A DNA stretch of 64,000 nt from JASGCP01 sp965263285 (GCA_965263285.1 CBDHHD010000004.1:744001-808000); one strand, 5' to 3'. Shown: positions 1 through 9,672, counted from the first letter of the stretch. The notes: a model not told the origin generated them from the sequence alone. Translations and numbers: made by a program.

Positions 1-1752
1 ATCAAATTTTAAACCATAAAGGATACTTGCTCCACCATTTGCTGTGCCAATGTAAGCAACTTTTTTAAGAACAGACCCATCATTACTAAAAATAGCTACA
101 AACCCATCGCATACTCCCCCATGAAAGGTATTACCAACCGTATTGTTTTTATCTCCTGGAAGATCACTACTTGCCGTTGCACCGCCCACATAAATATCAT
201 TATCTGTTGGATTCAATGCAATAACAAAACAAGCATCATCTCCAGAACCTCCAAAATAAGTACTACATAAAATATTAAGATTCGGATCGCATTTTATTAA
301 TACTCCGTCTTGATTTCGTTGACCTCCTCCTCTACTACTACCATTGTTTTTTTGTGGAGCATTAGCGGTAACAGGAAAATCAGTAGATTGGGTACAACTT
401 GCTAAATATATGTTATTACTGGCATCTATAATAACTTCACTACGAGCATCATCTCCATAGTTTCTTCTAATAGACCTGTAATCTATTCCATTAATAACTG
501 TATACGCCACTGATTTATCTGCAATATTCACTCCATCATCTCCACTCCCTCCAAATTTTCTACTTGCTACCAATCCTGTGCCTGTTACATTTAACACAGT
601 AATAACAATATGATATGCAGAAGGGGCACAACTACCATAATTAGGCATAGTAGTAGGATAATCATTCGAGCTACTCCTACCCGCTATCACTAACTGATTT
701 AAATTATTTACTATAAAGCTATGAGGTTGATCAGATCCTGTCCCTCCTATATAAGTAGCATAAATTCTATTTTGTCCATTAGGACTCAATTTCATAATAG
801 CCATATCATAAACACCTCCTTGAAAAGCCATTTGAAAAGCACCAGTACTAGCGGGAAACCCCGTACCCCAAACTATACCTCCTAAATAAAAATTACCTTG
901 CGCATCATATGTTGAAGTATAACCCCAATTGGTTTCTCTACTACCTGAAAAAGTAGAGAAAATAAGCGTAGGGTCAATAATTAAAACATTAGACGGATCA
1001 TATTGTTTAATATCAAAACGAACAGTTTGATTTGATATAACAAAACGGCATGGAATAGTTGTTCTTCCACTTGTAGTAGGTTGATAAGTATAGGGACTTT
1101 TTTCAACAACCGTATTCACAGAAGTATGAATAGACATATCACCATTTGTACTTAATGTTAATCCATCTGTACCAATAAACTGCATAGCTATATCTTGAAT
1201 ATGTGCTCCCGGATACACAATCAATTCGTATTTTAAATTACCTTGGTCGGTATAATAACGCACATCTACATGCGGATATATATCTTTATAAATAACCGAT
1301 TGGTATACTTTTGCATTAGATACCCATTTATGCGAATCATTGCCAATAAAATAATTATTAAAAGACGACTCTGGATTATTAGGCAATATAGTAGGATGAG
1401 GATTACTCCCTACAAATTGCATTTTATAAGCATGAGAATGAACTACCTCTTTTACTCGAGGATCAGGAATATCTCTTCCAATTGTTTGTGTAGAATTGCT
1501 TACCTTATTAGCATTATTAGTCTTTAACTCTCCATGTATATAAGAAGTGTATGCTTCTTGATCTTGTAGATTATTTAATACCATCATATACCCATCTGAC
1601 TCTAAAAAAAATGCACCCATCGTTAAGTCTCCTTTGTATAAAACTTGTGGATCCCACTGGCCTTTATTTTCTACTAATTGTAAATACCCTTGACCATATC
1701 CTCGTATTGCACTTAAACATATAACCAAATATATAATAAACAAACGCAACAT
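1..1752 (-). CDS. Secreted SBBP-repeat (DUF7948-type) protein, 3' end outside the window
   Basis: An open frame runs from an ATG at 1752 leftwards off the window, giving 584 codons and no stop. Residues 1-20 are a signal peptide (MLRLFIIYLVICLSAIRGYG) followed by the ENKGQWDPQVLYKG start typical of the DUF7948 domain, with HAYKMQFVG and NAKVYQSVIYKDIYPHVDVRYY further in. From about residue 260 come SBBP-type beta-propeller repeats (FSTFSGS.., YIGGTGSD.., KFGGSGDD.., YFGGSGDDACF). In Bacteroidota such proteins are large, exported, and usually end in a gliding-motility or T9SS sorting domain; that part would lie beyond position 1 and is not seen. Substrate or ligand unknown. The gene is followed upstream by a repeat copy and faces away from tRNA-Met. 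Confidence 0.85.
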   Translation of the reverse strand, partial: MLRLFIIYLVICLSAIRGYGQGYLQLVENKGQWDPQVLYKGDLTMGAFFLESDGYMMVLNNLQDQEAYTSYIHGELKTNNANKVSNSTQTIGRDIPDPRVKEVVHSHAYKMQFVGSNPHPTILPNNPESSFNNYFIGNDSHKWVSNAKVYQSVIYKDIYPHVDVRYYTDQGNLKYELIVYPGAHIQDIAMQFIGTDGLTLSTNGDMSIHTSVNTVVEKSPYTYQPTTSGRTTIPCRFVISNQTVRFDIKQYDPSNVLIIDPTLIFSTFSGSRETNWGYTSTYDAQGNFYLGGIVWGTGFPASTGAFQMAFQGGVYDMAIMKLSPNGQNRIYATYIGGTGSDQPHSFIVNNLNQLVIAGRSSSNDYPTTMPNYGSCAPSAYHIVITVLNVTGTGLVASRKFGGSGDDGVNIADKSVAYTVINGIDYRSIRRNYGDDARSEVIIDASNNIYLASCTQSTDFPVTANAPQKNNGSSRGGGQRNQDGVLIKCDPNLNILCSTYFGGSGDDACFVIALNPTDNDIYVGGATASSDLPGDKNNTVGNTFHGGVCDGFVAIFSNDGSVLKKVAYIGTANGGASILYGLKFD

Positions 1753-1848
1753 ATAAAAATAAGGTAAAATTGAAAATAGTAAATATAATATCAAATATAA
1801 CACATAATTTAGATATAATATTCAATTCAATTAAATTAAATTAAATCT

Positions 1849-2257
1849 GCTACCTCTTTTTCTAAGGTGTTGTAAGCATGGATTATTACATACATATAAA
1901 CATGGAAATAATAGGAAATATCTGATGAGGACTGCCCTCAGATAAAGAGCGTTACAAAACGAGGTGAGCGAAGCGACCAGCGAGAATGTGGAGGCGGAGT
2001 TTTTATGGTCTCTTATGAATCGTTATGATGAGCATAAAGTATGTACATAAAGGTAACTATGGATAAGCTCATCATAACGATTCATACCTAACCGCCCCCC
2101 ATTCATTCTCGCCAGCGTAGCGAGCCGTAGTTTTGTAGCTCTTTATCTGCAGGCTTGATTTTTTCTTTGTTTCTTTCTTTTGTATCAAGACAAAAGAAAG
2201 AAAAAGATATAAAAAATGGTGTATTTTATACCTGCTCACTAAAAAAATCGTTATACC
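1849..2257 (-). repeat. Repeat copy 1: worn C end on the left, B end on the right
   Basis: The core of the family in minus orientation. The left end is a worn C end (GCTACCTCTTTTTC) and the right end is a B end, reading TGCTCACTAAAAAAATCG then TTATACC at 2257. The palindrome arms (GCTCTTTATCTG.. and ..CAGATAAAGAGC) and the poly-pyrimidine hairpin are present. The loop side carries an extra ATGGTCTCTT not found in other copies. The mixed ends and absence of a target duplication suggest a chimeric or recombined copy. Confidence 0.9.
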
Positions 2258-2351
2258 ATTTTTTTTTACATAGTTGAGTTAAGGATATACTCAGCAGTTA
2301 CCAAGAAATTAATTGACTTAATTTTTTAATCAATGTATCAATAGTTTTTAT

Positions 2352-2359
2352 TAAATTTG
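2352..2359 (+). promoter_or_regulatory. TAnnTTTG -7 motif upstream of tRNA-Met
   Basis: TAAATTTG matches the Bacteroidota -7 consensus TAnnTTTG and lies 13 bp before the tRNA. No convincing -33 TTG at the usual 17-23 bp spacing was seen. Confidence 0.4.
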
Positions 2360-2372
2360 CATTTCTTTTTAT

Positions 2373-2446
2373 GGCGAGGTAGCTCAGATGGTTAGAGCGT
2401 CGGATTCATAACCCGGAGGTCACGGGTTCAACTCCCGTCCTCGCTA
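2373..2446 (+). tRNA. tRNA-Met (CAT anticodon)
   Basis: A cloverleaf can be drawn by eye: acceptor GGCGAGG with CCTCGCT, D stem GCTC/GAGC, anticodon loop TTCATAA (CAT), and T arm ACGGG-TTCAACT-CCCGT. The loop matches elongator tRNA-Met. G1-U72 is a wobble pair rather than the unpaired 1-72 of initiator tRNA. No CCA is encoded. The anticodon stem closes with an A-C mismatch next to the loop, a feature I recall from other Bacteroidota tRNA-Met genes. Confidence 0.92.
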
Positions 2447-2467
2447 CAATCTATATCATGATTGTAG

Positions 2468-3556
2468 CTAGTGCAATAGGAATTCTATATATATACGAAA
2501 TATAGCAAAAATATAATAGATTAGCATAGCAAGAATGGCAGATAACGGAATCGTTAATATCCATGCCCAAACTAATTGTATTGTTACACCCCACCTCACT
2601 GCTGATATTCTTTTAGTAGCGCCTACGCCAATAATAGCTCCTGTTAAAGTATGTGTTGTGCTAACAGGAATTCCAAATTTTTCAGATATATATAAACTAA
2701 TAGCGCCTGCTGTTTCGGCACAAACTCCTTCCATACTTGTAATCTTAGTTATTTTCGTACTTAAGGTTTTCACAATACGCCAACCGCCAAACAATGTACC
2801 CGATCCCATTGCAAAGAAACTCAATAGCGGTAGCCACCAATAATCACTTATAAAATTATTAAATGCCAATTTTTCACTTAAATGACCATACCTTTGCTGA
2901 TTAGCAAAAATAAAGGCCGCTCCTATAATACCTATTGCTTTTTGTGCATCATTTCCCCCATGACCTAAGCTAAGCGCTGCAGACGATGCCAGCTGAATTC
3001 GTTTAAATACTTTTTCTGCCTTAGCTACTTTCACCCTCTTAAATATATGTAAGGTTAAAATACTAATAATAAATGATATCAAAAATCCAATAAAAGGAGC
3101 TATAAAAATAAACAAAAATATAGGTACTGCTTTTGACAAATTCACCACGCTATGCCCATGTAAATAAAAACCGCCTGCTTGCGCAACTGCTGCACCCATA
3201 AAACCTCCAATTAAAGTATGCGAAGAGCTAGAGGGAATACCCAAACGCCAAGTAATAAGATTCCAAGTAATTGCTGCTACTAATCCACAAATAATTACAT
3301 TCAATGAAATAAACTCTCTATTAACAAAAGCAGCTACCGAATCAGCAATCTTAAACTCACCTATAATATACTTAGAAATAAAAAAAGCAATAACATTAAA
3401 AAAAGCCGCCCATAGTACCGCTTTAAAAGGTGTTAATACTTTTGTAGAAACAATAGTAGCTATTGAATTAGATGCGTCATGTACCCCATTTAAAAAATCA
3501 AAAATCAATGCTAATAACAAAATAATCCCTAATAATATATAAATGCTTGTATTCAT
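2468..3556 (-). CDS. PiT-family inorganic phosphate transporter
   Basis: 362 residues of almost continuous hydrophobic segments. The two PiT signature copies are visible: DFLNGVHDASNSIAT near residue 20 and LGHGGNDAQKAIG near residue 200, together with the paired GIPSSSSHTLIGG (about 105) and GIPVSTTHTLTGA (about 300) motifs. The family imports phosphate, usually as a metal-phosphate complex, by proton or sodium symport in the inner membrane. It starts 9 bp after a DUF47 gene, an arrangement typical of a phosphate transporter with its PhoU-like partner, so both are probably one transcript from the promoter at 4239-4270. Confidence 0.93.
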   Translation of the reverse strand: MNTSIYILLGIILLLALIFDFLNGVHDASNSIATIVSTKVLTPFKAVLWAAFFNVIAFFISKYIIGEFKIADSVAAFVNREFISLNVIICGLVAAITWNLITWRLGIPSSSSHTLIGGFMGAAVAQAGGFYLHGHSVVNLSKAVPIFLFIFIAPFIGFLISFIISILTLHIFKRVKVAKAEKVFKRIQLASSAALSLGHGGNDAQKAIGIIGAAFIFANQQRYGHLSEKLAFNNFISDYWWLPLLSFFAMGSGTLFGGWRIVKTLSTKITKITSMEGVCAETAGAISLYISEKFGIPVSTTHTLTGAIIGVGATKRISAVRWGVTIQLVWAWILTIPLSAILAMLIYYIFAIFRIYIEFLLH

Positions 3557-3565
3557 AAAATTTAT

Positions 3566-4216
3566 TTATGTATATTTAATGGCGATTCCTGATATCGTAT
3601 TGGCTACATCTTCGCATTGATCAATCGTATCTTCTAACACTTGCAGTATCTCTTTTTTTTTAATAAATTCTTTTATATTTTCTTCATGTGAAAAAAGCTG
3701 TTCTATAAGAACATCAAAAACATCATCCGCTTGGTTTTCAATACTATTAATTCTTATAACAGCCTCAGATAACCTGTGGGTATTCACATTCAATTCTCTT
3801 AAACAATACACGGCTTCTTTAATTTCTTTACACACATCTGATATCATATTTACAAACTTAATAATAAAAGTTTCATTAGGATTGAAATGGTAAAAAACCA
3901 TTCTTTTCTCTGCTGAATGAATAAAATCTGCTACATCTTCCAATACCCCAATTAAAGTGTGAATATCCTCCCTGTCAAATGGAGTAATAAATGTATGCCC
4001 CAATTCAGTATATACCGTATGTGTTACCTTATCATTATCATGCTCAAATTGCTCCATCTCTTGAAACATAGATAGCCGTACACTTGCATTAGGTTCATTA
4101 GCAAACACTTTAATATGTTCTCCCATCTTTTGTAATCTATCAGCTACATCTTCAAATAAAGTAAAAAAAACTTTATTTGAAGGAGTAAAAAACTTAGCAA
4201 TATTATTGAGCTTCAT
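3566..4216 (-). CDS. DUF47 / PhoU-like phosphate transport regulator
   Basis: 216 residues, all helical and charged, without a signal peptide. The pattern (FFTLFEDVADRLQKMGEHI, FITPFDREDIHTLIGVLEDVADFIHSAEKRM, INSIENQADDVFDVLIEQLF, ILQVLEDTIDQCEDVANTI) is that of DUF47 proteins, PhoU relatives that pair with PiT transporters. The two halves each carry acidic E..D..D motifs of the kind that bind metal in PhoU. First gene of the DUF47-PiT operon. A regulatory or coupling role is inferred from the family. Confidence 0.9.
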   Translation of the reverse strand: MKLNNIAKFFTPSNKVFFTLFEDVADRLQKMGEHIKVFANEPNASVRLSMFQEMEQFEHDNDKVTHTVYTELGHTFITPFDREDIHTLIGVLEDVADFIHSAEKRMVFYHFNPNETFIIKFVNMISDVCKEIKEAVYCLRELNVNTHRLSEAVIRINSIENQADDVFDVLIEQLFSHEENIKEFIKKKEILQVLEDTIDQCEDVANTISGIAIKYT

Positions 4217-4238
4217 ATTTTATATTCATTTTAATTAT

Positions 4239-4270
4239 CAAAAATATCTTAATTAAAGGAAAAATACAAA
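4239..4270 (-). promoter_or_regulatory. Promoter of the DUF47-PiT operon
   Basis: On the minus strand TTTG (4270-4267), 20 bp, then TATTTTTG (4246-4239). This is close to the Bacteroidota consensus TTTG / TAnnTTTG, 23 bp before the ATG at 4216. Confidence 0.55.
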
Positions 4271-4309
4271 CATATTCTATATATTTAATAATAAATTAAT
4301 ATTTGTAAC

Positions 4310-4381
4310 TGTTTAGTTTCACAAGATTGTTGATGAAAAATTTATTATCCCTTTTTAGATATAACCTTATGAAACTAAACA
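4310..4381. repeat. 12-bp inverted repeat upstream of the phosphate operon
   Basis: TGTTTAGTTTCA at 4310-4321 is repeated inverted at 4370-4381, 48 nt apart. It lies 40-110 bp upstream of the operon promoter and outside the repeat family. It could be a spaced operator or a decayed small mobile element; nothing else decides between them. Confidence 0.45.
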
Positions 4382-4403
4382 ATTTTACTAATGTTAATTA
4401 ATG

Positions 4404-4608
4404 GATCAAATCTTTTTTTGAGGTGCTGAAACATTGATTATCGAATAAATATAAATATGTAAAATAATAGGAAGTATCTGATGAGGACTGCCCACAGATA
4501 AAGATTTAGCCAGAAAAAGATATAAGAACAGAATATTAACATGTACCTAACTAGTTACCAAAATTTCATTTATTAAAAACCTCTTAGCTCCTGAAAAAAG
4601 AATCTGCC
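4404..4608 (-). repeat. Decayed repeat remnant with C-like left and D-like right ends
   Basis: AAATCTTTTTTTGAGGTGCTG, then the conserved ATAATAGGAAGTATCTGATG and CTGCCCACAGATAAAG, show the outer part of the core. The palindrome is deleted. From 4561 a D end follows (TTATTAAAAACCTCTTAGC then TCCTGAAAAAAGAATC), reaching to within 1 bp of the pepT stop codon. Confidence 0.7.
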
Positions 4609-5859
4609 CTATTTTATGTATTCTTGTACCAGATAGGTAAGAACTTCTACTGTTTTGCGCATGTCTTTTATACCTACCCACTCTTTTCTACTATGAATAG
4701 CCTGCATGCCTGCAAAAATATTGGCTGTCGGGATGCCCATAAAACTCAATTTGCTCCCATCGGTACCTCCTCGTATAGGCGTTACAATAGGCGTAACCCC
4801 TGCTTGAATATACGCTTTCTTAGCATTTTCAATGATACAAGGATATTTATCAAGCATCTCTTTCATATTTTTATATTGCTCTTGTACCTTCATCGTTATA
4901 GTAACCAATGGAAATTTGTTTTTGGTTTCCTCAGCTAATGCAGACAATAATGCTACATGCTGTTCTAATAAATGCATATTAAAATCTCTTACAATAAACT
5001 TAATCACTGCTTCTTCAGCACCACCAACAATAGATACTGGATGAACAAAACCTTCTCTATCAGCAGTTGTTTCAGGGCATAAAAAAGTCTTAGGCAACTG
5101 TTCTATTAGCCAACTAGCTATTTTAATAGCATTTACTAATTTGTTTTTTGCATACCCAGGATGAATACTTACCCCTCTAATATGAATCGTTGCCATATAG
5201 GCATAAAAACACTCATCCTCTAATTGTCCAGATACCCCCGCATCAATTGTATATCCATAAGATGCATTAATTTTTTTTACATTAATTTTTTCCATTCCTC
5301 TCCCCACTTCTTCATCAGGATTAAAAACAATACAAATGTCCCCATGTTGTATATGTGGGTGTGTAATTAAAAAATGTGCAAAATCCATTAATATCGCTAC
5401 TCCAGCTTTATCATCTGCCCCTAATAAAGTATCTCCACTTGCCGTAACAATATCCGATCCTATATGTTGCAAAAGATATGGAAAATCTTTAGGACTTAAA
5501 ACAAGTGTAGGATCTTTAGGATAAGCAATATCTTCGCCTTGATAGTTCTTATGCAATCTCGGAACTACATTTGATCCTTTGCAATCAGCAGAAGTATCTA
5601 CATGTGCTAAAAAACAAATAGCGGGCACCACTCTGTCTATATTAGAAGGAATATGGGCATATACATATCCATAATCATCCATTGAAACATCTGCTATATC
5701 TATTGCCTGAAAATCATGTAGCAATATGCGTAACAAATCTTTTTGCTTTTCAGTTGTTGGGAATGAAGTGCTATTGGAATCACTTTCTGTGTCTACTTGC
5801 ACATAGCTCATAAATCGATCTACAATGGTATCTTGATGATAAGGTAACATAATCTTCAT
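4609..5859 (-). CDS. pepT: Peptidase T (tripeptide aminopeptidase, M20B)
   Basis: 416 residues, the usual length for PepT. Zinc ligands and catalytic residues are visible: LAHVDTSAD (H86, D88), DTLLGADDKAG (D149), FNPDEEVGRGM (E183, E184) and AIHSRKEWV (H389). The family releases the N-terminal residue of tripeptides in the cytoplasm with two Zn ions. Monocistronic. A later in-frame ATG at residue 4 is an alternative start. The stop codon abuts a D-type repeat end. Confidence 0.95.
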   Translation of the reverse strand: MKIMLPYHQDTIVDRFMSYVQVDTESDSNSTSFPTTEKQKDLLRILLHDFQAIDIADVSMDDYGYVYAHIPSNIDRVVPAICFLAHVDTSADCKGSNVVPRLHKNYQGEDIAYPKDPTLVLSPKDFPYLLQHIGSDIVTASGDTLLGADDKAGVAILMDFAHFLITHPHIQHGDICIVFNPDEEVGRGMEKINVKKINASYGYTIDAGVSGQLEDECFYAYMATIHIRGVSIHPGYAKNKLVNAIKIASWLIEQLPKTFLCPETTADREGFVHPVSIVGGAEEAVIKFIVRDFNMHLLEQHVALLSALAEETKNKFPLVTITMKVQEQYKNMKEMLDKYPCIIENAKKAYIQAGVTPIVTPIRGGTDGSKLSFMGIPTANIFAGMQAIHSRKEWVGIKDMRKTVEVLTYLVQEYIK

Positions 5860-5873
5860 ACATTTAATTCGTG

Positions 5874-5903
5874 CAAAGATAGAATGAAAAGAATTACAAA
5901 CAA
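5874..5903 (-). promoter_or_regulatory. Promoter of pepT
   Basis: Minus strand TTG (5903-5901), 19 bp, TATCTTTG (5881-5874), 14 bp before the pepT ATG. Matches the Bacteroidota -33/-7 pattern. Confidence 0.5.
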
Positions 5904-5956
5904 CCTATCTTATCATTACATAATAAACCCTTATGAAATAACTTATTAAAAATTTA

Positions 5957-6505
5957 GCAAAACTAAATTTAGTGTGAGGAAAAATTTAGGTTACTAAAAG
6001 GCTACATCTTTTTTTGAGATGCTGGGGGGTATTTGTGTTTTTGTAATTACTCAGGTATAGGTTCATCATTTATTTTTTATATCCTTTTCTTTCTTTTGTC
6101 TTGATACAAAAGAAAAAAAATCAAGCCTGCAGATAAAGAGCTACAAAACTAAGGCTCGCTACGCTAGCGAGAATGAATGGGAGGCGATTAGGTATGAATC
6201 GTTATGATGAGCTTATCCATAGTGATCTTTTATGTACATACTTTATGCTCATCATAACGATTCATATATAAAAATTCCCGCCTCCACATTCTCGCTGGTC
6301 GCTTCGCTCACCTCGTTTTGTAACGCTCTTTATCTGAGGGCAGTCCTCATCAGACATTTCCTATTATTTCCATGTTTATATTTAATTTAATAATCCATGC
6401 TTCCAGCACCTCAAAAAAAGATGTAACCCATATAAAATTGTTTTTGCAAATATTCATTTTCTTTTGTATTTTTGCATAGTCCCTCACACTAAATTTAGTT
6501 ATGCC
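5957..6505 (+). repeat. Repeat copy 3, A type, nearly full
   Basis: Left A end (GCAAAACTAAATTTAGTGTG, two changes from consensus), inner C end at about 5999 (GGCTACATCTTTTTTTGAGA), full core with both palindrome arms, inner C end at about 6410-6430, and right A end CTCACACTAAATTTAGTT closing with ATGCC at 6505. The flanks (AAAATTTA and TTACATTT) are not a clean 8-bp duplication. The right end includes a TATTTTTGC motif pointing towards asnS. Confidence 0.92.
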
Positions 6506-6535
6506 TTACATTTCATCAACTCACTAGGCAATTGC

Positions 6536-6698
6536 TCCCTATATTGTAACACTCTTTGCCTGAGGGCAAACAACATCAAATACCCCTTGTTATTTCCATG
6601 CTTATTATTCGATAATAAATGCACTTAATTAAACCTATTGAGCTAACTAATCAGTTACAAGTGTATGTTTCTTAGCACATGTAAATAAGGATGTAGCC
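6536..6698 (+). repeat. Decayed repeat remnant (right half, D end)
   Basis: TGTAACACTCTTTGCCTGAGG, TTATTTCCATGCTTATTATTC and CTATTGAGCTAACTAATCAG recall the right half of the core. The piece closes with GGATGTAGCC at 6698. It fills the gap between repeat copy 3 and the asnS promoter. Confidence 0.6.
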
Positions 6699-6736
6699 GA
6701 GTAGTTACTATTTCTATTATAATCTAATACAGTTCT

Positions 6737-6744
6737 TATCTTTG
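6737..6744 (+). promoter_or_regulatory. -7 motif of asnS
   Basis: TATCTTTG, 29 bp before the asnS ATG. Lies just outside the repeat remnant, so asnS seems to keep its own promoter. Confidence 0.5.
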
Positions 6745-6773
6745 CACAATTATATAATTAATATTATTTCATT

Positions 6774-8210
6774 ATGTTTGAAAAAAGAACACTTATACGC
6801 CAAATATTTAAGGAAAATAGAGAACGACAAGAGGTAACAGTCATGGGATGGGTACGAACTTTTAGAAACAATCAATTTATTACCTTATCAGATGGAAGCT
6901 GTATCCATCTACTACAAGTAGTAATAGATGCTAATAATATCCCCGAAAATATCCTACAGCAAATTCATACAGGTTCTTCTATTCAAGCTATAGGAGATAT
7001 TATCCCGTCTTTAGGAAAGGGACAACAATGGGAATTAAAAGCAAAAAAAATAAATATATTAGGAGGTGCCGATCCTGCCCAGTACCCATTACAGCCTAAA
7101 AAACATAGCTTAGAATTTTTAAGAGAAATAGCACATCTTCGATGTAGAACCCAAACTTTTGGAAGCATATTTAGAGTTAGACATCATCTATCTTTTGCTA
7201 TTCATCAGTTTTTCCATGAGCAAGGTTTTTTTTATTTACATGCTCCTATCATTACGGCAAATGATTGCGAAGGGGCAGGAGAAATGTTTGAAGTAAGCAC
7301 CTTATCACATCTCAACCCACCTTTAACAGCAGATAAGCAAATAGATTATAAAGAAGATTTCTTTGGCAAACGAACCCACCTTACTGTAAGTGGACAATTA
7401 GAAGCTGAATTAGTAGCTACCGCATTAGGAAAAGTATACACTTTTGGTCCTACCTTTAGAGCAGAAAACTCTAATACAACAAGACATTTAGCAGAATTTT
7501 GGATGATTGAACCCGAAATGGCATTTGCCGACTTAGAAGACGATATGAACCTAGCAGAGCAGTTTATTAAATATATCTTATCCTCTCTACTCACTCACTG
7601 CAGCGAAGATCTCTCTTTTCTTTCACAAAGACAAGAAGAAGAGGAGAAACAACTCCCTCAAGACAAACGAACACCGCTATCATTAATAGACAAATTGTCT
7701 TTTGTAAGAGACCAGGCATTTGAAAGAATTACCTACACAAATGCTATTGACATTCTTCTAAATAGTAATGAATATAAAAAGAAAAAATTTGCCTATCCCG
7801 TTTCGTGGGGAATTGACTTACAAAGCGAACATGAACGCTTCTTAGTAGAAAAACATTTTAAAAAACCTGTCATTGTAACAAACTATCCTAAAGATATTAA
7901 AGCATTTTATATGCGAAGCAATGATGATGGTAAGACCGTGGCAGCCATGGATATCCTTGCGCCCGGCATCGGAGAAATTGTAGGCGGATCTCAAAGAGAA
8001 GAACGATTAGATATGCTAACGCATAGAATGAAAGATATGAAAATACCCCTAGAAGAATTAAATTGGTATTTAGACATCCGTAGATTTGGTACTGTTCCCC
8101 ATGCAGGCTTTGGCTTAGGTTTTGAACGCATTGTCCAATTTGCAACGGGTATGTCTAATATTAGAGACGTAATACCATTCGCCAGAACCCCTAAGAACTG
8201 CGAATTTTAG
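6774..8210 (+). CDS. asnS: Asparaginyl-tRNA synthetase
   Basis: 478 residues, class IIb synthetase. An OB-fold anticodon-binding domain is at the N terminus (VTVMGWVRTFRNNQFITLSDGS, about 20-43). The catalytic part includes LTVSGQLEAELVATALGKVYTFGPTFRAENSNTTRHLAEFWMIEPE (motif 2 region, His and Glu typical of AsnRS) and the motif 3 stretch GFGLGFERIVQFATGMSNIRDVIPFART. The C terminus PKNCEF resembles the usual PGNAEF. It charges tRNA-Asn with asparagine. Monocistronic, with its own -7 motif. Confidence 0.96.
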   Translation: MFEKRTLIRQIFKENRERQEVTVMGWVRTFRNNQFITLSDGSCIHLLQVVIDANNIPENILQQIHTGSSIQAIGDIIPSLGKGQQWELKAKKINILGGADPAQYPLQPKKHSLEFLREIAHLRCRTQTFGSIFRVRHHLSFAIHQFFHEQGFFYLHAPIITANDCEGAGEMFEVSTLSHLNPPLTADKQIDYKEDFFGKRTHLTVSGQLEAELVATALGKVYTFGPTFRAENSNTTRHLAEFWMIEPEMAFADLEDDMNLAEQFIKYILSSLLTHCSEDLSFLSQRQEEEEKQLPQDKRTPLSLIDKLSFVRDQAFERITYTNAIDILLNSNEYKKKKFAYPVSWGIDLQSEHERFLVEKHFKKPVIVTNYPKDIKAFYMRSNDDGKTVAAMDILAPGIGEIVGGSQREERLDMLTHRMKDMKIPLEELNWYLDIRRFGTVPHAGFGLGFERIVQFATGMSNIRDVIPFARTPKNCEF

Positions 8211-8341
8211 GAGAAGAAAGAAATATTACTTTTTTTAAAATGTTGCTATAATTAAAGATTATTCAAGCTATTTTAATTAGCCTCTTCAAAAAAACATTTG
8301 GAACTTATGTATGCAAGAAAACAAATTATCCAAAATCTACC

Positions 8342-8349
8342 TATCTTTG
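8342..8349 (+). promoter_or_regulatory. -7 motif of ffh-mutY
   Basis: TATCTTTG, 15 bp before the ffh start. No clear -33 TTG at the expected spacing. Confidence 0.45.
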
Positions 8350-8364
8350 TAAAAAAACTAATCC

Positions 8365-9672
8365 ATGTTTCAAAATCTATCTGAAAAATTAGAATCGGCT
8401 TTTCACCACCTTACTGGGCAAAATAGAATTACCGATTTAAACATTTCTAATACAATAAAAGATATTCGAAGAGCACTCATTGACGCCGATGTAAACTTTA
8501 AAATCGCAAAAGAATTTACTGATAAAATAAAAGAAAAATCAATTGGGCAAAAGCTTATCTCGTCTATTCGCCCCTCTCAAATGATGGTAAAGATTGTACA
8601 AGACGAATTGGTTGAATTAATGGGCAAAGAAACAAAAGAATTAAGCTTCAAAAACAATCCTACCATTATTCTTATAGCAGGACTACAAGGATCGGGTAAA
8701 ACAACTTTCAGTGCTAAATTTGCTCGCTTCTTAAAAGAAAAACACCATAAAAATCCCCTATTAGTTGCTGCAGATACTTATCGCCCCGCCGCTATTGACC
8801 AACTAGAACTATTAGGTCAACAAATATCTGTACCTGTTTATACACAAAGAGAAAACCCATTTCCTATTGAAATTTCTATATCATCTATCGAAAAAGCAAA
8901 AGAACTAAATTGCGATTGTATTATCATAGATACAGCAGGTAGATTAGCCATAGATGAAACAATGATGAACGAAGTAGCCTCTATAAAAGAAAAAACAAAT
9001 CCTCATTATATTCTATTTGTTGTAGATGCTATGACGGGACAAGATGCCGTAAATACTGCCAAAGCATTTCATGATACATTAGATTTTACAGGTGTTGTAC
9101 TTACTAAATTAGATGGAGACACAAGAGGTGGTGCTGCTTTATCTATTCAGTACACAGTAGAAAAACCCATTTACTTCATGAGCAACGGTGAAAAATTAGA
9201 CGCCTTAGAAATATTCCACCCCGACCGAATGGCTCAAAGAATATTAGGAATGGGGGATATTGTTTCTTTTGTTGAAAAAGCCCAATCTCAATTTGATGAA
9301 GAACAGGCTAAAAAATTAGAAAAGAAAATTAAAAAAAATCAATTTAACTTTCAAGACTTTTTAGAGCAAATAGAGCAAATTCAAAAAATGGGTAACTTAA
9401 AAGATCTAATGGGTATGATTCCTGGTGTAGGAAAAGCTATTAAAGATGTAGAAGTAGACGAAACACAATTTAAAAAAATTACTTGTATTATTCAAAGTAT
9501 GACCCCCTACGAAAGAGAAAATCCAGAAAAAATAGACAATTCCAGAAAAGAAAGAATTGCTAAAGGAAGTGGCAAAACTGTCCAAGATGTAAATGCTTTA
9601 ATGAAACAATTTGACCAAATGAAAAAGATGATGCAAAGCATGAGCAAAATGCAAGGAGGAGGAAAACGATAA
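8365..9672 (+). CDS. ffh: Signal recognition particle protein Ffh
   Basis: 435 residues. N domain (1-90), then a GTPase G domain with P-loop GLQGSGKTT (106-114), DTAGR near 190 and TKLDGDTRGGAA near 250. A C-terminal methionine-rich M domain includes MIPGVGKAI and ends MKKMMQSMSKMQGGGKR. It binds 4.5S RNA and signal sequences and docks with FtsY to target membrane proteins. Its TAA overlaps the ATG of mutY by one base, so the two are translationally coupled. Confidence 0.97.
   Translation: MFQNLSEKLESAFHHLTGQNRITDLNISNTIKDIRRALIDADVNFKIAKEFTDKIKEKSIGQKLISSIRPSQMMVKIVQDELVELMGKETKELSFKNNPTIILIAGLQGSGKTTFSAKFARFLKEKHHKNPLLVAADTYRPAAIDQLELLGQQISVPVYTQRENPFPIEISISSIEKAKELNCDCIIIDTAGRLAIDETMMNEVASIKEKTNPHYILFVVDAMTGQDAVNTAKAFHDTLDFTGVVLTKLDGDTRGGAALSIQYTVEKPIYFMSNGEKLDALEIFHPDRMAQRILGMGDIVSFVEKAQSQFDEEQAKKLEKKIKKNQFNFQDFLEQIEQIQKMGNLKDLMGMIPGVGKAIKDVEVDETQFKKITCIIQSMTPYERENPEKIDNSRKERIAKGSGKTVQDVNALMKQFDQMKKMMQSMSKMQGGGKR

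Noticed and set aside
1243..1527. 94-codon plus-strand ORF
   Set aside because: It lies antisense to the well-supported SBBP-repeat gene and has no recognisable domain.
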